This document shows positions 1-11,227 of a stretch of 64,000 nucleotides of DNA, in pieces; position 1 is the stretch's first letter, and every line of letters begins with the position of its first letter. Position numbers and translations under genes: made by a program. The DNA comes from Antennarius striatus (Eukaryota > Chordata > Actinopteri > Lophiiformes > Antennariidae). Under the pieces are notes generated by a model. That model searched no databases, was not told where the DNA came from, and worked only from the letters and a program-made list of their open reading frames with translations. The stretch covers positions 24,901,501 through 24,965,500 of the forward strand of contig NC_090779.1 of the NCBI RefSeq assembly GCF_040054535.1. Direction: 5' to 3'.

Positions 1-54
1 ACCCCCCCCGCCTGCCGGATCTGTCACTGATCGCTGGGTAAATTTGTGCCGCAG

Positions 55-511
55 GAAGTTTCACGGCTACGCCTCAGTGAAGGAGTACTACGAGAAGGAG
101 AGCTGCGTTCACTACATTCACAACGTGAGTCCGTGATGCGTTCAAAGGCATGGAAACGTGTAGACCGCCGCTTCTCCTGCAGCTTCAGGCTTGATGCTAC
201 GCTAAGCTAACAGCCTGCAAGTCTAGTGTCAGGTTTAAATTAACACAAATACAGTCTTCCTGGTGGGAGATGCGTTACAATGGTAACACACACACATATA
301 TGTGTATATATAAATATATACTGTATATATATATATCAAAATATGTGCAGCATCTCTCATGTTGTTGCTGTTGTCATGACGACTGCATCACGTGTTCTCA
401 CCAGATCTCGGTGCCCCTCCTCCTGATCAACTCCTCCGACGACCCCCTGGTCCACCGGTCGCTGCTGGCCATCCCCCGCACCCTGGCAGGTGTGTGTTCA
501 CACACACACAC

Positions 512-566
<55 letters not shown>

Positions 567-1328
567 GCACGAAACACCTGCAAGTACACCGCAACTTGTG
601 TGAGTCGTCAAGTAGAAGCAGAGTTGGTGAAAACACGACGGGTGTTGAAGACACAGCAGCTATCTACTGCCGTCCTATGAGAGAACTGTATTGTAAGCTC
701 CGCCCCCTGGCGTGTAATCCTGCGTGAATCCGCCGAGTCAGCGTGTTTGTGTTGTTTGTTTTGTGGGTTTCCTTGAAAACGGCGACGACAACAAGTGAAG
801 CTCTGTCTTCACGCTGATCCGACCTGGATCTGAGCCCATGAATGCCCCCCCCTGGGTCTGCCCCCCCCCAGGTCGGGGTTGGAAGCCGCCGCCGGCGTCT
901 CAAGTGTTGATCACGTGTCGTCTCGCCTATCTGCTCCACGGACGGCATTGTTGAATTTTTTAGGGTCATGTGATCCTCCTGGGACCGAGCGTTGGCCCCG
1001 CCCCCGTCGGTGTCACCTGCTGACCCCCCCCCCCGACTGTAAATCAGTGGGTAACGACAAGCGAAACTCTAAACTGCTCCTATTAATCGTGACTCCCCCC
1101 CCCATAGGGAAGATGCCCAATGTGACCTTTGCCCTCACGCACCATGGGGGCCACATGGGCTTCTTCGAGGGGTCCGTTCTGGTCCCCCACCCCGTCAGCT
1201 GGATGGACCGGGCCATCGTGGAGTACACCGACGCCGTCTGCCACTGGGGGGAGGAGCGGACGTGTGGGCGGAGCCACCGCCACAACCTGGACGCCTACCT
1301 GGAGGGCGTGGTCACGGTCAGCGGGTGA
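55..1328 (+). CDS. abhd2: abhd2, 3' portion (monoacylglycerol lipase / acylglycerol hydrolase ABHD2)
   Basis: This is the C-terminal part of an alpha/beta hydrolase; the gene begins left of the window. Three coding exons are visible: 55-124, 405-489 and 1108-1328, each with AG acceptors and, for the first two, GT donors. They encode a HGYASVKEYYEKESC stretch, then PLLLINSSDDPLVH, then FALTHHGGHMGFFEG and a TGA stop. The Asp in DDPLVH and the His in HHGGHMGFFEG fit the acid and histidine of the ABHD2 catalytic triad; the nucleophile serine would lie upstream. ABHD2 is a membrane-anchored serine hydrolase of acylglycerols, known in sperm as the progesterone-responsive 2-AG hydrolase. The tail after the last helix is short and diverged from mammals. 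The intron between the first two exons holds an AT tract, and the next holds a CA microsatellite. The fish paralogue (a or b) cannot be decided. It runs tail to tail with rlbp1. Confidence 0.9.
495..565. repeat. (CA)n microsatellite in abhd2 intron
   Basis: A CA dinucleotide tract with one CG interruption, beginning only a few bases after the donor of the preceding abhd2 exon. Open frames across it encode only Thr-His or Cys-Val runs and are artefacts. Confidence 0.95.
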
Positions 1329-2595
1329 CACGCCCCCTGGAGGTGCGTGGAGGCGGGGCAACTGACCAAACAGACTACTTGAGTAGTTTAGAAAGGAATT
1401 GTGGGATAATTAACAATGAATGAAACGTTCCTCCTAATCCCGCCCCCTCTAGACACAAGGATGACCTTTGACCTTTCTGCTCAGACAAATCAGGTGAATT
1501 ACTACTGATACTGAAATAAAAGTATCTCCTCTGTTATTAGAAATAAATCCTTCAGTTTGACACAATTAAAACATTTAGTCTAAACATAAAAAATCTTCCT
1601 TTTTGTGTTTAAAATAATTAAAACCTGAACTAAACGAACCTGAAGACCCACATTCGTTCAAGAATGTGACTCCTAAGGTTGACGAACAAATTTAAGTGCC
1701 TTAACATGAATAACAATCTTTTAAAAAAAAGGTTTTACATTTATAAAACCCAGGAACACAAATGTTTGGTGTTTAATTTTTGGTATTTTCTCGACCATCT
1801 GTCCTGAGATGTCAATGTTTTTCCGTGGTTTCCCTAAATGCTGCTGCCAATATTTGATATTTTAAGAATCTGACAATCCAAAAAAAGAGAAATAAACAGG
1901 ACTGGGCTGGTTAACCCTTTAGACACTCCGACCGAACCCGACCGACACACAAACAGTTCCGTTCGGAGCAGAACTGGTTCATTCTGGCCTCAGGTGTCTT
2001 TTTAATCTAGCTTTCAGATTCAATGCAACTTTAATTCTCTCTGCAGCCTCTTGTGCCTGAATGTGCAATAATATGTCTGGAAGGCAGGCGGCTTTGATGT
2101 CACTTTAATGTTTTTTACGGTTCCTGTCGCTCCGTAGGATCGAATGTGTCGCATGAGAGTCGAACTAACACGACCGTCACGTGTTTGTCATACTTGAACC
2201 TGATTAATAAATATTTTTCACAGATGTTTGTCTGGTTATTGTTGCACAAAAACATCAGATAACAAATATTTATATACAGTTTATTGTACATTTATCAACA
2301 TTCTTATTGGTGCAGCAGGTAAACTCGTCTTCATCGAGGAATCATCTGAAAAACACGTGAGACAGGCACTTGGAACATTAGCCTTATTCTGAAGGGGGAG
2401 GCGGGGTTGGAGGGAGAGGCGGGGTCAGGGGGCGGGGCCTGAATGCTGGAGCCTGCCAGTGTTAAACTACCTGTGAGTGAGGTGTGGTCCAAACAGCACA
2501 GGTGAACAGAAGGTCCATGGTTCGGACCAGGATTCTTATTCTTATTCAAAAGACTTGCGTGGGGCGGGGCATGGGGGAGGGGATGGGGGCGGGGT
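1329..2595. other. back-to-back 3' UTRs of abhd2 and rlbp1
   Basis: No coding potential is seen. The left part is AT-rich and reads as the abhd2 3' UTR; the G-rich stretch at 2390-2595 reads as the rlbp1 3' UTR on the minus strand. The best poly(A) signals for the two genes are only about 70 bases apart. Confidence 0.6.
2207..2285. terminator. facing poly(A) signals of abhd2 (+) and rlbp1 (-)
   Basis: AATAAA lies on the plus strand at 2207-2212 and the reverse complement, TTTATT, at 2280-2285. These are the most plausible cleavage signals of the convergent genes. Cleavage sites are inferred from the hexamers only. Confidence 0.5.
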
Positions 2596-5500
2596 TTAGT
2601 CAAACAGCTTGGCTGCTGTGGCTTTGCCGTCATATTTGGGAGCTTTTCCATCAAACTCAGCTGGAAGGATGTCGGCGTCGAACTCCTTGTAGTAGTTTTC
2701 CAGCTCGTCTCCGTGAACGAAGACCTGCGACAAAACAGCCATTGAGAGGCGTTTGAGACCGTGGGAATTTTCAGTACTGATGCTGAAAGAGCTACACAAT
2801 TGGAACAAATATACCTCCTAAACTTTGACACTTTGGAGGTTTTTTAACTTCTTTAATTACTTCTACTGTGAACTCACTCTCTCCAGCAGCTTGCTCTTCA
2901 TGAGGGGTTTGACCACGTTGTAGGTGGTGGTGAAGTACCAGGGCTGGTGGATGAAGTGCACCGCTTTGAAACGGGCCGGAAACGAATCCTGGAAAAGAGT
3001 CACATGGTTTGTTTGGAGAACTCTCAGTGAACACTGAGCGTTCTGACGCTCCCTGAACGCCTCACCTGCAGCATGTCGACCATCTTCTTGAGCTCGGTGG
3101 GCTTGATGCCGGACGCCTGCTGCATGGTGAAGCCCTTGAAGTTCTCGATGATGCAGAAGCCGTTGATCTGAGTCTCGTCGTTCTCCAGCAGCTTCTCCAG
3201 GATGACGCAGTACGCCCGCAGGATCTGAACGCACATCCATCCCGTTAAATCCTGTTGCTAAAACGTCTAAAAATTCACAACATAGTTGGGGGCGCGGGGG
3301 TCGCTCAGAACCGCTGACCTCGTCAAAGGTGATCTCCTCGTAGTCCCAGTTCTCGATGTTGAAGAGCAGAACCACGCGGCCGTACTTGTCTCTGCTGGGC
3401 AGGATGCCGGGGTATCCGGCCTCGATGGTGCTGCGCACCGCCTCCGGGGTCAGGTTCTCAAACAGCTCGGGGTAATCCTTCCTGAAACGCACGTAACCTG
3501 GAGGGAACGAGGGGGCAGATTATCAAGGGTGTACGTTTGGCTTTTTGTTCCATGGCTGGAGCGTCAAACTCATTTTCACCGGGGGGCCAGATCTAACTAA
3601 TAAATGTAACTAAATGTAACTCAGTGTAATGTAACTAAATGTAACTACTCCTTAATGTAACTAATAAATGTAACTAAATGTAACTCAGTGTAATGTAACT
3701 AAATGTAACTACTCCTTAATGTAACTAATAAATGTAACTAAATGTAACTCAGTGTAATGTAACTAAATGTAACTCAGTGTAATGTAACTAAATGTAACTA
3801 CTCCTTAATGTAACTAATTAATGTAACTAAATGTAACTCAGTGTAATGTAACTAAATGTAACTACTCCTTAATGTAACTAATAAATGTAACTAAATGTAA
3901 CTCAGTGTAATGTAACTAAATGTAACTACTCCTTAATGTAACTAATTAATGTAACTAAATGTAACTCAGTGTAATGTAACTAAATGTAACTACTCCTTAA
4001 TGTAACTAATAAATGTAACTAAATGTAACTCAGTGTAATGTAACTAAATGTAACTACTCCTTAATGTTAAATAACTGAATTTCTGACTGATTCTAGTTCC
4101 AAACATTACAGTTAGACAGAAAAAACATGTTTGTTTGTTTCTCTGTTCTAACATGAATCCTTTTCATTTGTCAGGTTATTAAACCCACAGAACTCCATCA
4201 ATCAAGGATCAAACTATCAATCAATAAAGAAAAATAACATCAGACACAAGTTAGGACGTTAACTTTGTTCACAACGTTTTTGTCAGAGTTAAAATGGGCT
4301 GAACTACTGCATTGTGGGAAATGCAGTTTTGGTCAAAACACACTTTTGACCTCTTTATTTTTAAACACATCCTTTTATGCTCTCGCAGGCCACATGTGGA
4401 GGGCCACATCTGGCCCCCGGGCCGTGAGTTTAACACGTGTGTTCAATGGTATCAAGAAGTGATGGGAAATATGAAACCCGTTTTCAGGTCAGATTCGCAC
4501 CCTTCATGAGGTCGTACGCCCGCGGCACGTCGTACTTCCTGGCGCGGATAAAGCGGACCAGCAGCGCGTCCGGTTTCTCCCCAAACGTGTCCTGGACCCC
4601 CCTGGCCAGCTCGTCCCCTCCGTCGGCCTTCTCCTTGATCATTCCTCTCAGCTCCTTTACGGCCGCCGCCCGCTTCTCATCCGTCTCATTCAGCTCGTCC
4701 TTGGCCTGTGGGCGGAGCCACAGCAGTCACATGACCGTTCATCCGTCTGTCTGAACACGAGGTGAATACCTTCTGCATGGTGTGGTCCGGAACGCTGGCA
4801 CAGGGCCCGAACACCGGCCCGTGGTCCTTCACCGTCAGCCGCTCCAGCTTGGCCCTGAGGGCCTGCTCCTCCTCCGACACCATGCGGTAGGTTCCACTCT
4901 GTAAGACCAGGATTTAATTCAATTCAAAAAAACTTTATTCCTCCCCAAGGGGCAACAGACGGCACATAAAGCAGGATTAGTGCATAAAAAAAGACATGCA
5001 GAGTGCAAAGAGGAAAAAAACCAGAATAAACAGAAAATACTAAAAGTAAAATACACAATAAAAAGAAACGTACAATATAAACAGGTGTAATGGTGTAATA
5101 AATAAAGATATCAAGAGCCTTCATATTGTGGCAGCATTATGTGTGTTAGTATGAAGGGTGTACAAGTGTAAACATTAGTGTAAACAAAAGTAGTAACAAA
5201 TACTCTTTGTTAAATAATTCATAACCTAGTTAGTTCAAAAACTAGTTAGAACCCAGTTAGTTTAAACCCTAGTTATTTCAAAAGCTAGTTAGTTTAAACC
5301 CTAGTTAGTTCAAAAACTACGTAGTTTAAATTCTAGTTAGTTCAAACACTAGTTGGTTTAGAAACTAGTTAGTTCACAAACTAGTTTAAAACCTAGTTAG
5401 TTTAGAACCTAGTTAGTTTAAACCCTTTTTTGTTCAAAAACTGGTTTAAATCCTAGTTAGTTCTAGGATGCTGCGGTGTGAGGGCGTAGCACTCACTGCC

Positions 5501-5966
5501 TCAGGAAACACACCTGAGCAGGTATGAGTTTAATTCATGTCATTTATTTCAGGACTTGATGGTTTCTCCTGCAGCTGGGCGCTGAACCCACTTTTCTGGT
5601 GGATATTTTTATTCTCCTCTCCTTTGGATCAACGTCCACATGAATTTAATTCTCTCACAGGGCCAGGCTGTGCTGGGGTCTGAAATGCATCTAATCCACC
5701 TTAAATGAAACGTGTCTCCTCCGGTGCGGGAGCGTGATCAATAGGCCTCAGTGTTTGATTAATCTGCTTCACATGAGTCCAGTAAATCCGGTAAATACGA
5801 GGGGAGGTTCGGTTCAGAGATTAGCGGCGAAAGCTACGTCGCTGCTCCAGCCGGGAACAATGGAGCCGTTGAGAAACGCTGAGCTGGAGCCGAGGTCCTG
5901 CTACCGAAACGTGGAGGGATTGTGTGTGTTCATGTAACCACACAAAGTACTCACCACCACGGCCAT
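2596..5966 (-). CDS. rlbp1: rlbp1, retinaldehyde-binding protein 1 (CRALBP)
   Basis: Seven coding exons on the minus strand: 5955-5966, 4770-4898, 4501-4705, 3319-3497, 3066-3224, 2878-2988 and 2596-2724, totalling 307 residues (human 317). The protein starts [16 protein letters not shown], has the N-terminal [10 protein letters not shown] segment, the [15 protein letters not shown] helix and a full CRAL-TRIO lipid-binding domain including [34 protein letters not shown] and [18 protein letters not shown], ending [17 protein letters not shown] carries 11-cis-retinal and 11-cis-retinol in the cytosol of retinal pigment epithelium and Muller glia and supports the visual cycle. The first coding exon has only four codons and is preceded by a 5' UTR exon joined at an acceptor near 5999; a further noncoding exon has its donor at 6543-6544. 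The intron between 3497 and 4501 contains a hAT-like element. Fish often carry rlbp1a and rlbp1b; which copy this is remains open. Confidence 0.95.
3561..4436. mobile_element. hAT-like non-autonomous DNA transposon in rlbp1 intron
   Basis: The left end reads GCGTCAAACTCA followed after a short gap by GGGGGCCAGAT (3561-3592). The right end is its inverted counterpart, with TGAGTTTAACAC at 4425-4436 preceded by ATCTGGCCCCC. These imperfect terminal repeats of about 33 bases are typical of fish hAT-group ends. No transposase is encoded. Most of the interior is a tandem array. I could not identify a clean 8-bp target duplication. Confidence 0.6.
3594..4066. repeat. 64-bp higher-order minisatellite, seven copies
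   Basis: A 64-bp unit repeats seven times, best followed by the marker ACTCCTT (3647, 3711, 3800 and so on). Each unit is built from 10-bp variants of TAACTAAATG. One interval is 89 bp because a 25-bp sub-block is duplicated. Some units carry AATTAATG in place of AATAAATG. Confidence 0.9.
4926..5130 (-). mobile_element. LINE 3' tail (Rex1/L2-like), rlbp1 intron 1
   Basis: In reverse complement the segment ends with a conserved tail of the form GCACTCTGCATG, then TGCCCCTTGGGG and AATAAAGTTTTTTTGAATT. The same tail recurs at 23168-23290 (minus) and 43165-43265 (plus). Only the noncoding 3' end is present, as expected of a strongly 5'-truncated non-LTR insertion. The clade name is inferred from the tail type and the nearby reverse transcriptase fragment at 20801. 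Confidence 0.55.
5215..5465. repeat. degenerate CTAGTTAGTTT(C)AAA tandem array in rlbp1 intron 1
   Basis: About fifteen imperfect copies of a 14-18-bp unit, CTAGTTAGTTTAAAACC and variants. Each contains the palindromic CTAG. Copies alternate between TTTAAAC and TTCAAAA endings, suggesting an older two-unit period. Confidence 0.8.
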
Positions 5967-6201
5967 GTCTCCTGCTCTTTACTGCAGCTTCCTGATGTCT
6001 GGAAGAAAAACCAAAGACAGAAGTAATCAAAACAGAACACGTCGTAAATATTGATGGATTTTTGATCTCCATCAACGTGGAAAAAAATAACCCCAGAAGT
6101 TGTGATGTAATATTCTAATATTCCCACAAGTCTTAAAAAAGACTTTTACTAATATATAACTCAATGATAAAAATCATTAGAAATGTCTTGTGCATCAAAT
6201 T

Positions 6202-6203
<2 letters not shown>

Positions 6204-6263
<60 letters not shown>
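6204..6263. repeat. (CA)n microsatellite
   Basis: A near-pure CA tract of about 60 bases in the 5' UTR intron of rlbp1. Confidence 0.95.
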
Positions 6264-6265
<2 letters not shown>

Positions 6266-6544
6266 CTGTCAGAAGTAAACTGAGGCTTTATATCCCGCTT
6301 CATGCATTCAGAATTTGCAGGAAATTTTAAAAACCCATCACATTCTCACTTTTTTGTTAATAAAAAAAACTTTCTGCACAAATCCAAAGCTGCAGCAGGA
6401 ATGCACGCCTGAATATCCCATGATGCACCTGCTGAGCAGGATGTGAGCAACAACCCTTCACTGAACACCATAGAAGACTTAAAGAACGTTAAAACTAACA
6501 ACAGGTCATATCAGAGACGAGACGTTAGAGGAGGGGGTTCCTAC

Positions 6545-6650
6545 CTGATGAAGTCGCCGGCGGGGGTCCGGGGGTCTGTGTGGACCCAGCAGCACCGGAC
6601 CGATGATTTGTAGTGTTGGGATTAGTGGCGTCACACCAGATTACGTCCAA
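6545..6650 (-). promoter_or_regulatory. rlbp1: rlbp1 noncoding first exon with CRX/OTX-type sites
   Basis: On the minus strand a donor (CATCAG|GTAGG) at 6543-6544 ends a likely noncoding first exon. Just upstream or within it are two TAATCY motifs on the minus strand: TAATCC (plus-strand GGATTA, 6619-6624) and TAATCT (AGATTA, 6638-6643), 19 bases apart start to start. CRX/OTX2 homeoproteins bind TAATCC and are known regulators of RLBP1 in retina and pigment epithelium. The upstream limit of the exon is a guess; no TATA box is evident. Confidence 0.45.
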
Positions 6651-6699
6651 CAGACTCCTGTTTCAATCAGCATAAAATGAGGAAGGAGACCTGGGGGGC

Positions 6700-8149
6700 A
6701 GGGGGGGTGGAGGTCCTCCTCCCCCGTGTCATAAGGCGGAGCCTGTGCCTGTTTGGGGTGATGTAATGCTGAGCGTCATCTTTAGGTAAGAGGCGGTTTA
6801 AGGAGATCGGAGGCGTGAAAAGCGACCATTGTGACGTCACAATCCCGTCAGATTGGTGCAACGTGATCCAATCCGGTTCCACATGCCCACACCTGAGCGG
6901 ACCGGGACCACTGTGACCTTTGACCTTTCCTTCTCATGACTTTTTAGGTAGAATGGATTTCTCTCTCCAAACTTGCAGAACCCAAAACATCCCTGAAATA
7001 ATCCTGGGTCTCATTCAACTGCAAAATTCAATCCTGCTTCAGCACCAGGATCTGGACCTTGATGGGGGGGGGCCCCGATCGATCCACAACCCCCCCATGA
7101 TCAGACTGGTTCTGACATCGTATGGAGCGTCACGTTGTTAGTTGTCCTCTTCCTTTCCGAGCCTGCCAGCACGTTTCCCTCCTGCCGGACGCTAATCTGC
7201 TAAAATGTGGCCTGATCGGCTCCATAAAGCGATTTGAGGAACTAAATTAGACGGATTGGGGAAACAATGGCGCCCTCTGTGTCCTCGCTTCAGCTGGGGA
7301 GGGGCAGGGCGAGGGTGGGGGCGGGCAAGTTCGACCTTTGGATGCGGGTTCGTTCAGGGGTTTGACGATATGTAGATATTCTAAGGTGGATGAACGCTAT
7401 TTAATCCGTGCTTTTAGTGGTGATTTATGGTAAAACTTTAATACATCATGTGACTCTCAGCGACCAATAGGAAAACAGTAAAAGAGCTAATTTATGAGAC
7501 ATATTTATAAGACTTATGAACCAAACAATTGGTATTATAAATAAAATTACATTCAAGAGATTTGCAGAATTTTTTAAATCGAAATTCAAATTCAGCTTTT
7601 TTCTAAAATTTACACATCTTGATTCCATGAAAACTGAACCCAAAATTTAAAAAATAAACTGTCGGAACCGATTATGAGATGCAAATATTTACGTTTCCTG
7701 TTAAATCGTGATATATTTTATGTTTTCACGACTAAACATTGACATAAAAACAAGTTTCATTTTCATGACGCCACTTTATTAGAACATTAGCAGCTCATGT
7801 TGAGAAGGAAATAAATACAATCACTTCAATTCGACATAAACCCAAGAGTAAACATTAGCGCCACACGTGCTAATAGCTAAACCACCCGTCGACCCAGTTT
7901 AAACATTAAAACGCTTTTTTTCCTTACAGGAAGTGAAAAACATTTGAAAATGTGCCACTTTTTCCACGATCGAGTGACTTTATAACATTTATTTGTGCAT
8001 ATTTTGAAGTGAAAACTTGAAATATAATTTCTCCCCCCCCCCCCCCAAGAAAACACAAACCTGTGACCTAAAATCAGTCTGATATTCTAAACCACCAGGA
8101 TGTTTTTCACCCAGAATCCTGTGAACCCACTCCATACTGTCCGCTTACA
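6700..8149. other. intergenic, rlbp1 5' side and aen 3' UTR
   Basis: No gene is seen. It holds the likely upstream control region of rlbp1 (another TAATCT is near 7190), AT-rich sequence, a homopolymer C run at about 8034-8046, and the aen 3' UTR, with a minus-strand AATAAA (plus TTTATT) at 7775-7780. Confidence 0.5.
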
Positions 8150-9972
8150 TCATCGTCCATCAGCGATGACATCATCGGGCCAGTACTCGTCCTGCATGTA
8201 GTGGTCTGAGGAGGCGAAGCTGGGCTCCTGGGGGCAGTCGTCAGCCCTCAGGTCGTTCTGCAGCTCCCGCTCCCACTCGCCCTCCACCAGCTTGTAAAGG
8301 TCCAGGGCGGCCCGAGCGTCCTCCACCGAGCAGTGGCCCCCGCTACCGGCCTGGGGGGTCAAACACAGTCAACACAGAGCTGACTGAGACTGATGAAGAA
8401 GACTGTTAAGGAGCGTTCACGTCACACAGCGCCCCCCGGTGGTCAGGTTTAAACTGAATGTAACCATTCAGAGTTCTGTACTGAAGTTTATGAATGCTTT
8501 TTCAATAATATTTGGTTGATATGAATCTATTTTAAAACTTACAAAAAATAAATTTAAATTTTTTATATAGTAGACAAAAAAATATAAATTAATGAATACA
8601 ATTTGGAGACATTTACCATACATAGAGGACGCTTCATTAGCGAATAACAAATAAAATAAGGTTATACAACATAAAGAAATTATTATGATTTGGAAATAGC
8701 AAATTAATATTTACATTTAATTTAGTGGATTATACACAGACGAAGATCTAAATCATCAACCCCAACAGCTGACTGTTGTTGATGATCTTAAAAACTTGTG
8801 GAGAGTTCCTTAATGTGTTTTCTTCTTCTCCTCAAGGATTAAATTATAAAGATTAAAGTCTACCCTAAACTAATCTGGATTAAATCGATCACATGAATCT
8901 CGAGTGATGTTTAACTGTAGATATTCGAACTATACTTATGTATTTTAAATATGATCACATGTTTGTATTCTCATTAATTCTACAGTAACATGATATTATG
9001 AGCTTTTAACGGTTTTCTAGTGATTTAATGATTCCAGTATTTGTGGTGAAGCCGCTACGATCCTGACGCCTCTCACCTGTATCTTCCTGTTCAGCAGCTT
9101 CCAGGACAAAAGTTTGAGGGACGCGAATCGCTTGCTAGGTAAACCAGCCAATCGGCTGAGGAGACGCGTCGTCCCGGTGTCCCTGACCTTGTGGACCGGA
9201 GGGAACACGTCCAGAGCCTCGAAGTCGTTGTAGACGGAGTGGCCGACGACCACTTTGCCTTCAAGTATGCGGAGAATCTGCAGGAGAGACGCAGTTTAAT
9301 GCGAGCGTCTTGCATCAACGCATTAACACTCAGAAACTGGTTTAGAAGCTGCTTCAGCCTCACCTCCTCCCTGGCCTGGGCAAAGGGCGTGGCCTCTGTC
9401 AGGTGATGCTTCTGGACGCCGCTCCAGCGCGTCCTGTAGTCGGTGACGGGCTGACACGGTCGGATGTACTGGTCGTACAGGATGTTGCCGTGGTAATCCA
9501 GGATGCTGCAGCGGGCCAGCGCGCTGCAGCGACCCCCGGGCCCCGTCCCCACCATCTCACAGTCCAGCGCCACCATGGCGGTGGAGCGGGAGCCCACGCA
9601 CGGCGAGCTCCGCCCGCTGGCGGTGGGACTGGCCTCTGAGGAGAAGCCGCTGTCCTCCTCCCAGACATCTCTGGGGATCGATGGCGGTCGACTCGAACAC
9701 CCATCAGACGTGGACGTCAGGGGGTCTCGACTCTCCTCGCCATCCTCACAGGATTTAAGTCTTTTCACCAAATAATGTGCAGCATACGGTTCTACGTGGT
9801 TCTCCTTTGCTTTCCTCTTCATGTTGGAAACGAACGCTCTGAGGGGTTTCTTTCCGACTCTCGTCTCCTCGATAGAGCGGAGCACCAGGGATTTCTTACA
9901 CAGGTACCTGCAGTTGTTGAGGAGCCCCCATGAGGGGGCTTTACGCCGTCGAGAGGGTTGGGCTGTCATCAA
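8150..9972 (-). CDS. aen: aen, apoptosis-enhancing nuclease (ISG20-like DEDDh exonuclease)
   Basis: Three coding exons, 9364-9972, 9077-9277 and 8150-8350, give 336 residues (human AEN 325). A basic N-terminal region of about 130 residues ([18 protein letters not shown], serine-rich linker) precedes an RNase T/DEDDh exonuclease fold. Exo I is [12 protein letters not shown], exo II is [16 protein letters not shown] and exo III is [15 protein letters not shown], so the D, E, D, H and D catalytic residues are all present. The C-terminal [10 protein letters not shown] block is diagnostic of AEN rather than ISG20. AEN is a nuclear/nucleolar exonuclease induced by p53 that promotes DNA fragmentation in apoptosis. 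Translation can begin at either of two adjacent Met codons. An acceptor at 10000-10001 and a donor at 10896-10897 point to an upstream noncoding exon around 10898-11000. Confidence 0.93.
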
Positions 9973-10150
9973 ATAATAAAAACGTCCACGAGGTCATTTC
10001 TGTGGAAATAAAACTAAAACACGCAGATTAACGTTAGTATGAGGAAAGAAACTCAAGAGACTGATGTCAGCTTGGAAATAAAAAAGAATCAACTCCATTG
10101 ACCCCCCTTAGAGGCAATTATTTGTCCACTGTAGTTGTTATTTGTCACAA

Positions 10151-10151
10151 G

Positions 10152-10196
<45 letters not shown>
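10151..10196. repeat. (GT)n microsatellite
   Basis: Pure GT tract in the 5' UTR intron of aen. Confidence 0.95.
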
Positions 10197-10198
<2 letters not shown>

Positions 10199-10897
10199 AA
10201 ACCTGTAACATACACAGTGTGTAGCTTTAATATTAGTTTTTATTGGCTTTAATATTACTTTTAATATTTAATATAACATCAGCTTTTGTTAGCTTATTAG
10301 CATGATCTTTATCACTGACATTAGTATTAATATGAATCTGTTTATAACCTTTTCATGTAAATATATTATGAAGCGATCATAAAAAAAAAGTTAAATCAGT
10401 AATTATGGAATCATTCTGAAATTAGCCAACAATTACAAAACACGTTTTTTAATACCTTTAACACCTCTCAGGTGTGCTCATCCTGAAATATCACTCAATT
10501 AAAAGCAGTTATTAGTGACTGAATTATTGAAGTTTATTTATAATTTATATGTAAACTATGAATAAACTAATAAATTAAAGCTTGTCGAGGCGTATTAGCG
10601 GGTAGACGGGTCTGCAAATGACGTCACGTCACAGTCAAATGTCACAGATCTCCAGCCAAAATACCGGCAATGTCCCGGCATTAAAGCCCACTGGTGAAGC
10701 CGCGTTAGCTGTCAGGCTAACGCGTTGGCTAACTTCCAGTAGAAGCTGCTTAACGCTTCGTCTTCGCTGCTGAACCCGGAAGACGTTTAGTCACGAGCCA
10801 CGGAACAAAAAAAAAACACAACAAACGCCTCTAATTAAAATGACGTCACGGCAAGTTTTAAAATCTCAAATATAAAGAATATATATTTAAACGTTAC

Positions 10898-11000
10898 CTG
10901 CTGATGAACGACTGTCTACCCGGTGCGCACGTGGGAAAATTGGACTTGCCTAGGCACGAGCCCGCAGCTTCTGATTTGATTGGCTAGTGTTCTTCCTCGC
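10898..11000 (-). promoter_or_regulatory. aen: aen noncoding exon and promoter with p53 half-site
   Basis: The donor GTAACG (plus 10892-10897) ends a probable first exon. At 10942-10951, GGACTTGCCT fits the p53 half-site RRRCWWGYYY at all ten positions. The abutting AGGCACGAGC is a poor second half with three mismatches. An E-box CACGTG lies at 10928-10933 and an inverted CCAAT box (ATTGG) near 10979. AEN is an established p53 target in mammals, so the site is plausible but unproven here. Confidence 0.45.
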
Positions 11001-11227
11001 TGGCTGCTCTACCGGAAGTGCTCGACTGCCACGACTCCGCTGAGCTGCCCCTAGTGGTGGAATGTATTATTGCTTAAAAATTAGGTTTCATCAACAGCAT
11101 TTTTGTGTACTTTCTGCACAAAAATTTATATTCATTTTGAATTCTAGTTGTTTTATTTTTTTCAGTCTGAATTAAATTAAATTAGCTTAGGTTTTTTTTG
11201 GAGAAACTGTCTCTAACACGTCGTGAG

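Noticed and set aside
270-680. Frames of 75-136 codons across the first CA tract
   Set aside because: They consist of Thr-His or Cys-Val runs from the microsatellite. The same applies at 18.4-18.7, 20.8-21.3, 50.5 and 51.3-51.5 kb.
3594-4066. Regular repeats that could be taken for a CRISPR array
   Set aside because: Units are tandem without unique spacers, built of 10-bp variants, and lie in an intron of a vertebrate gene.
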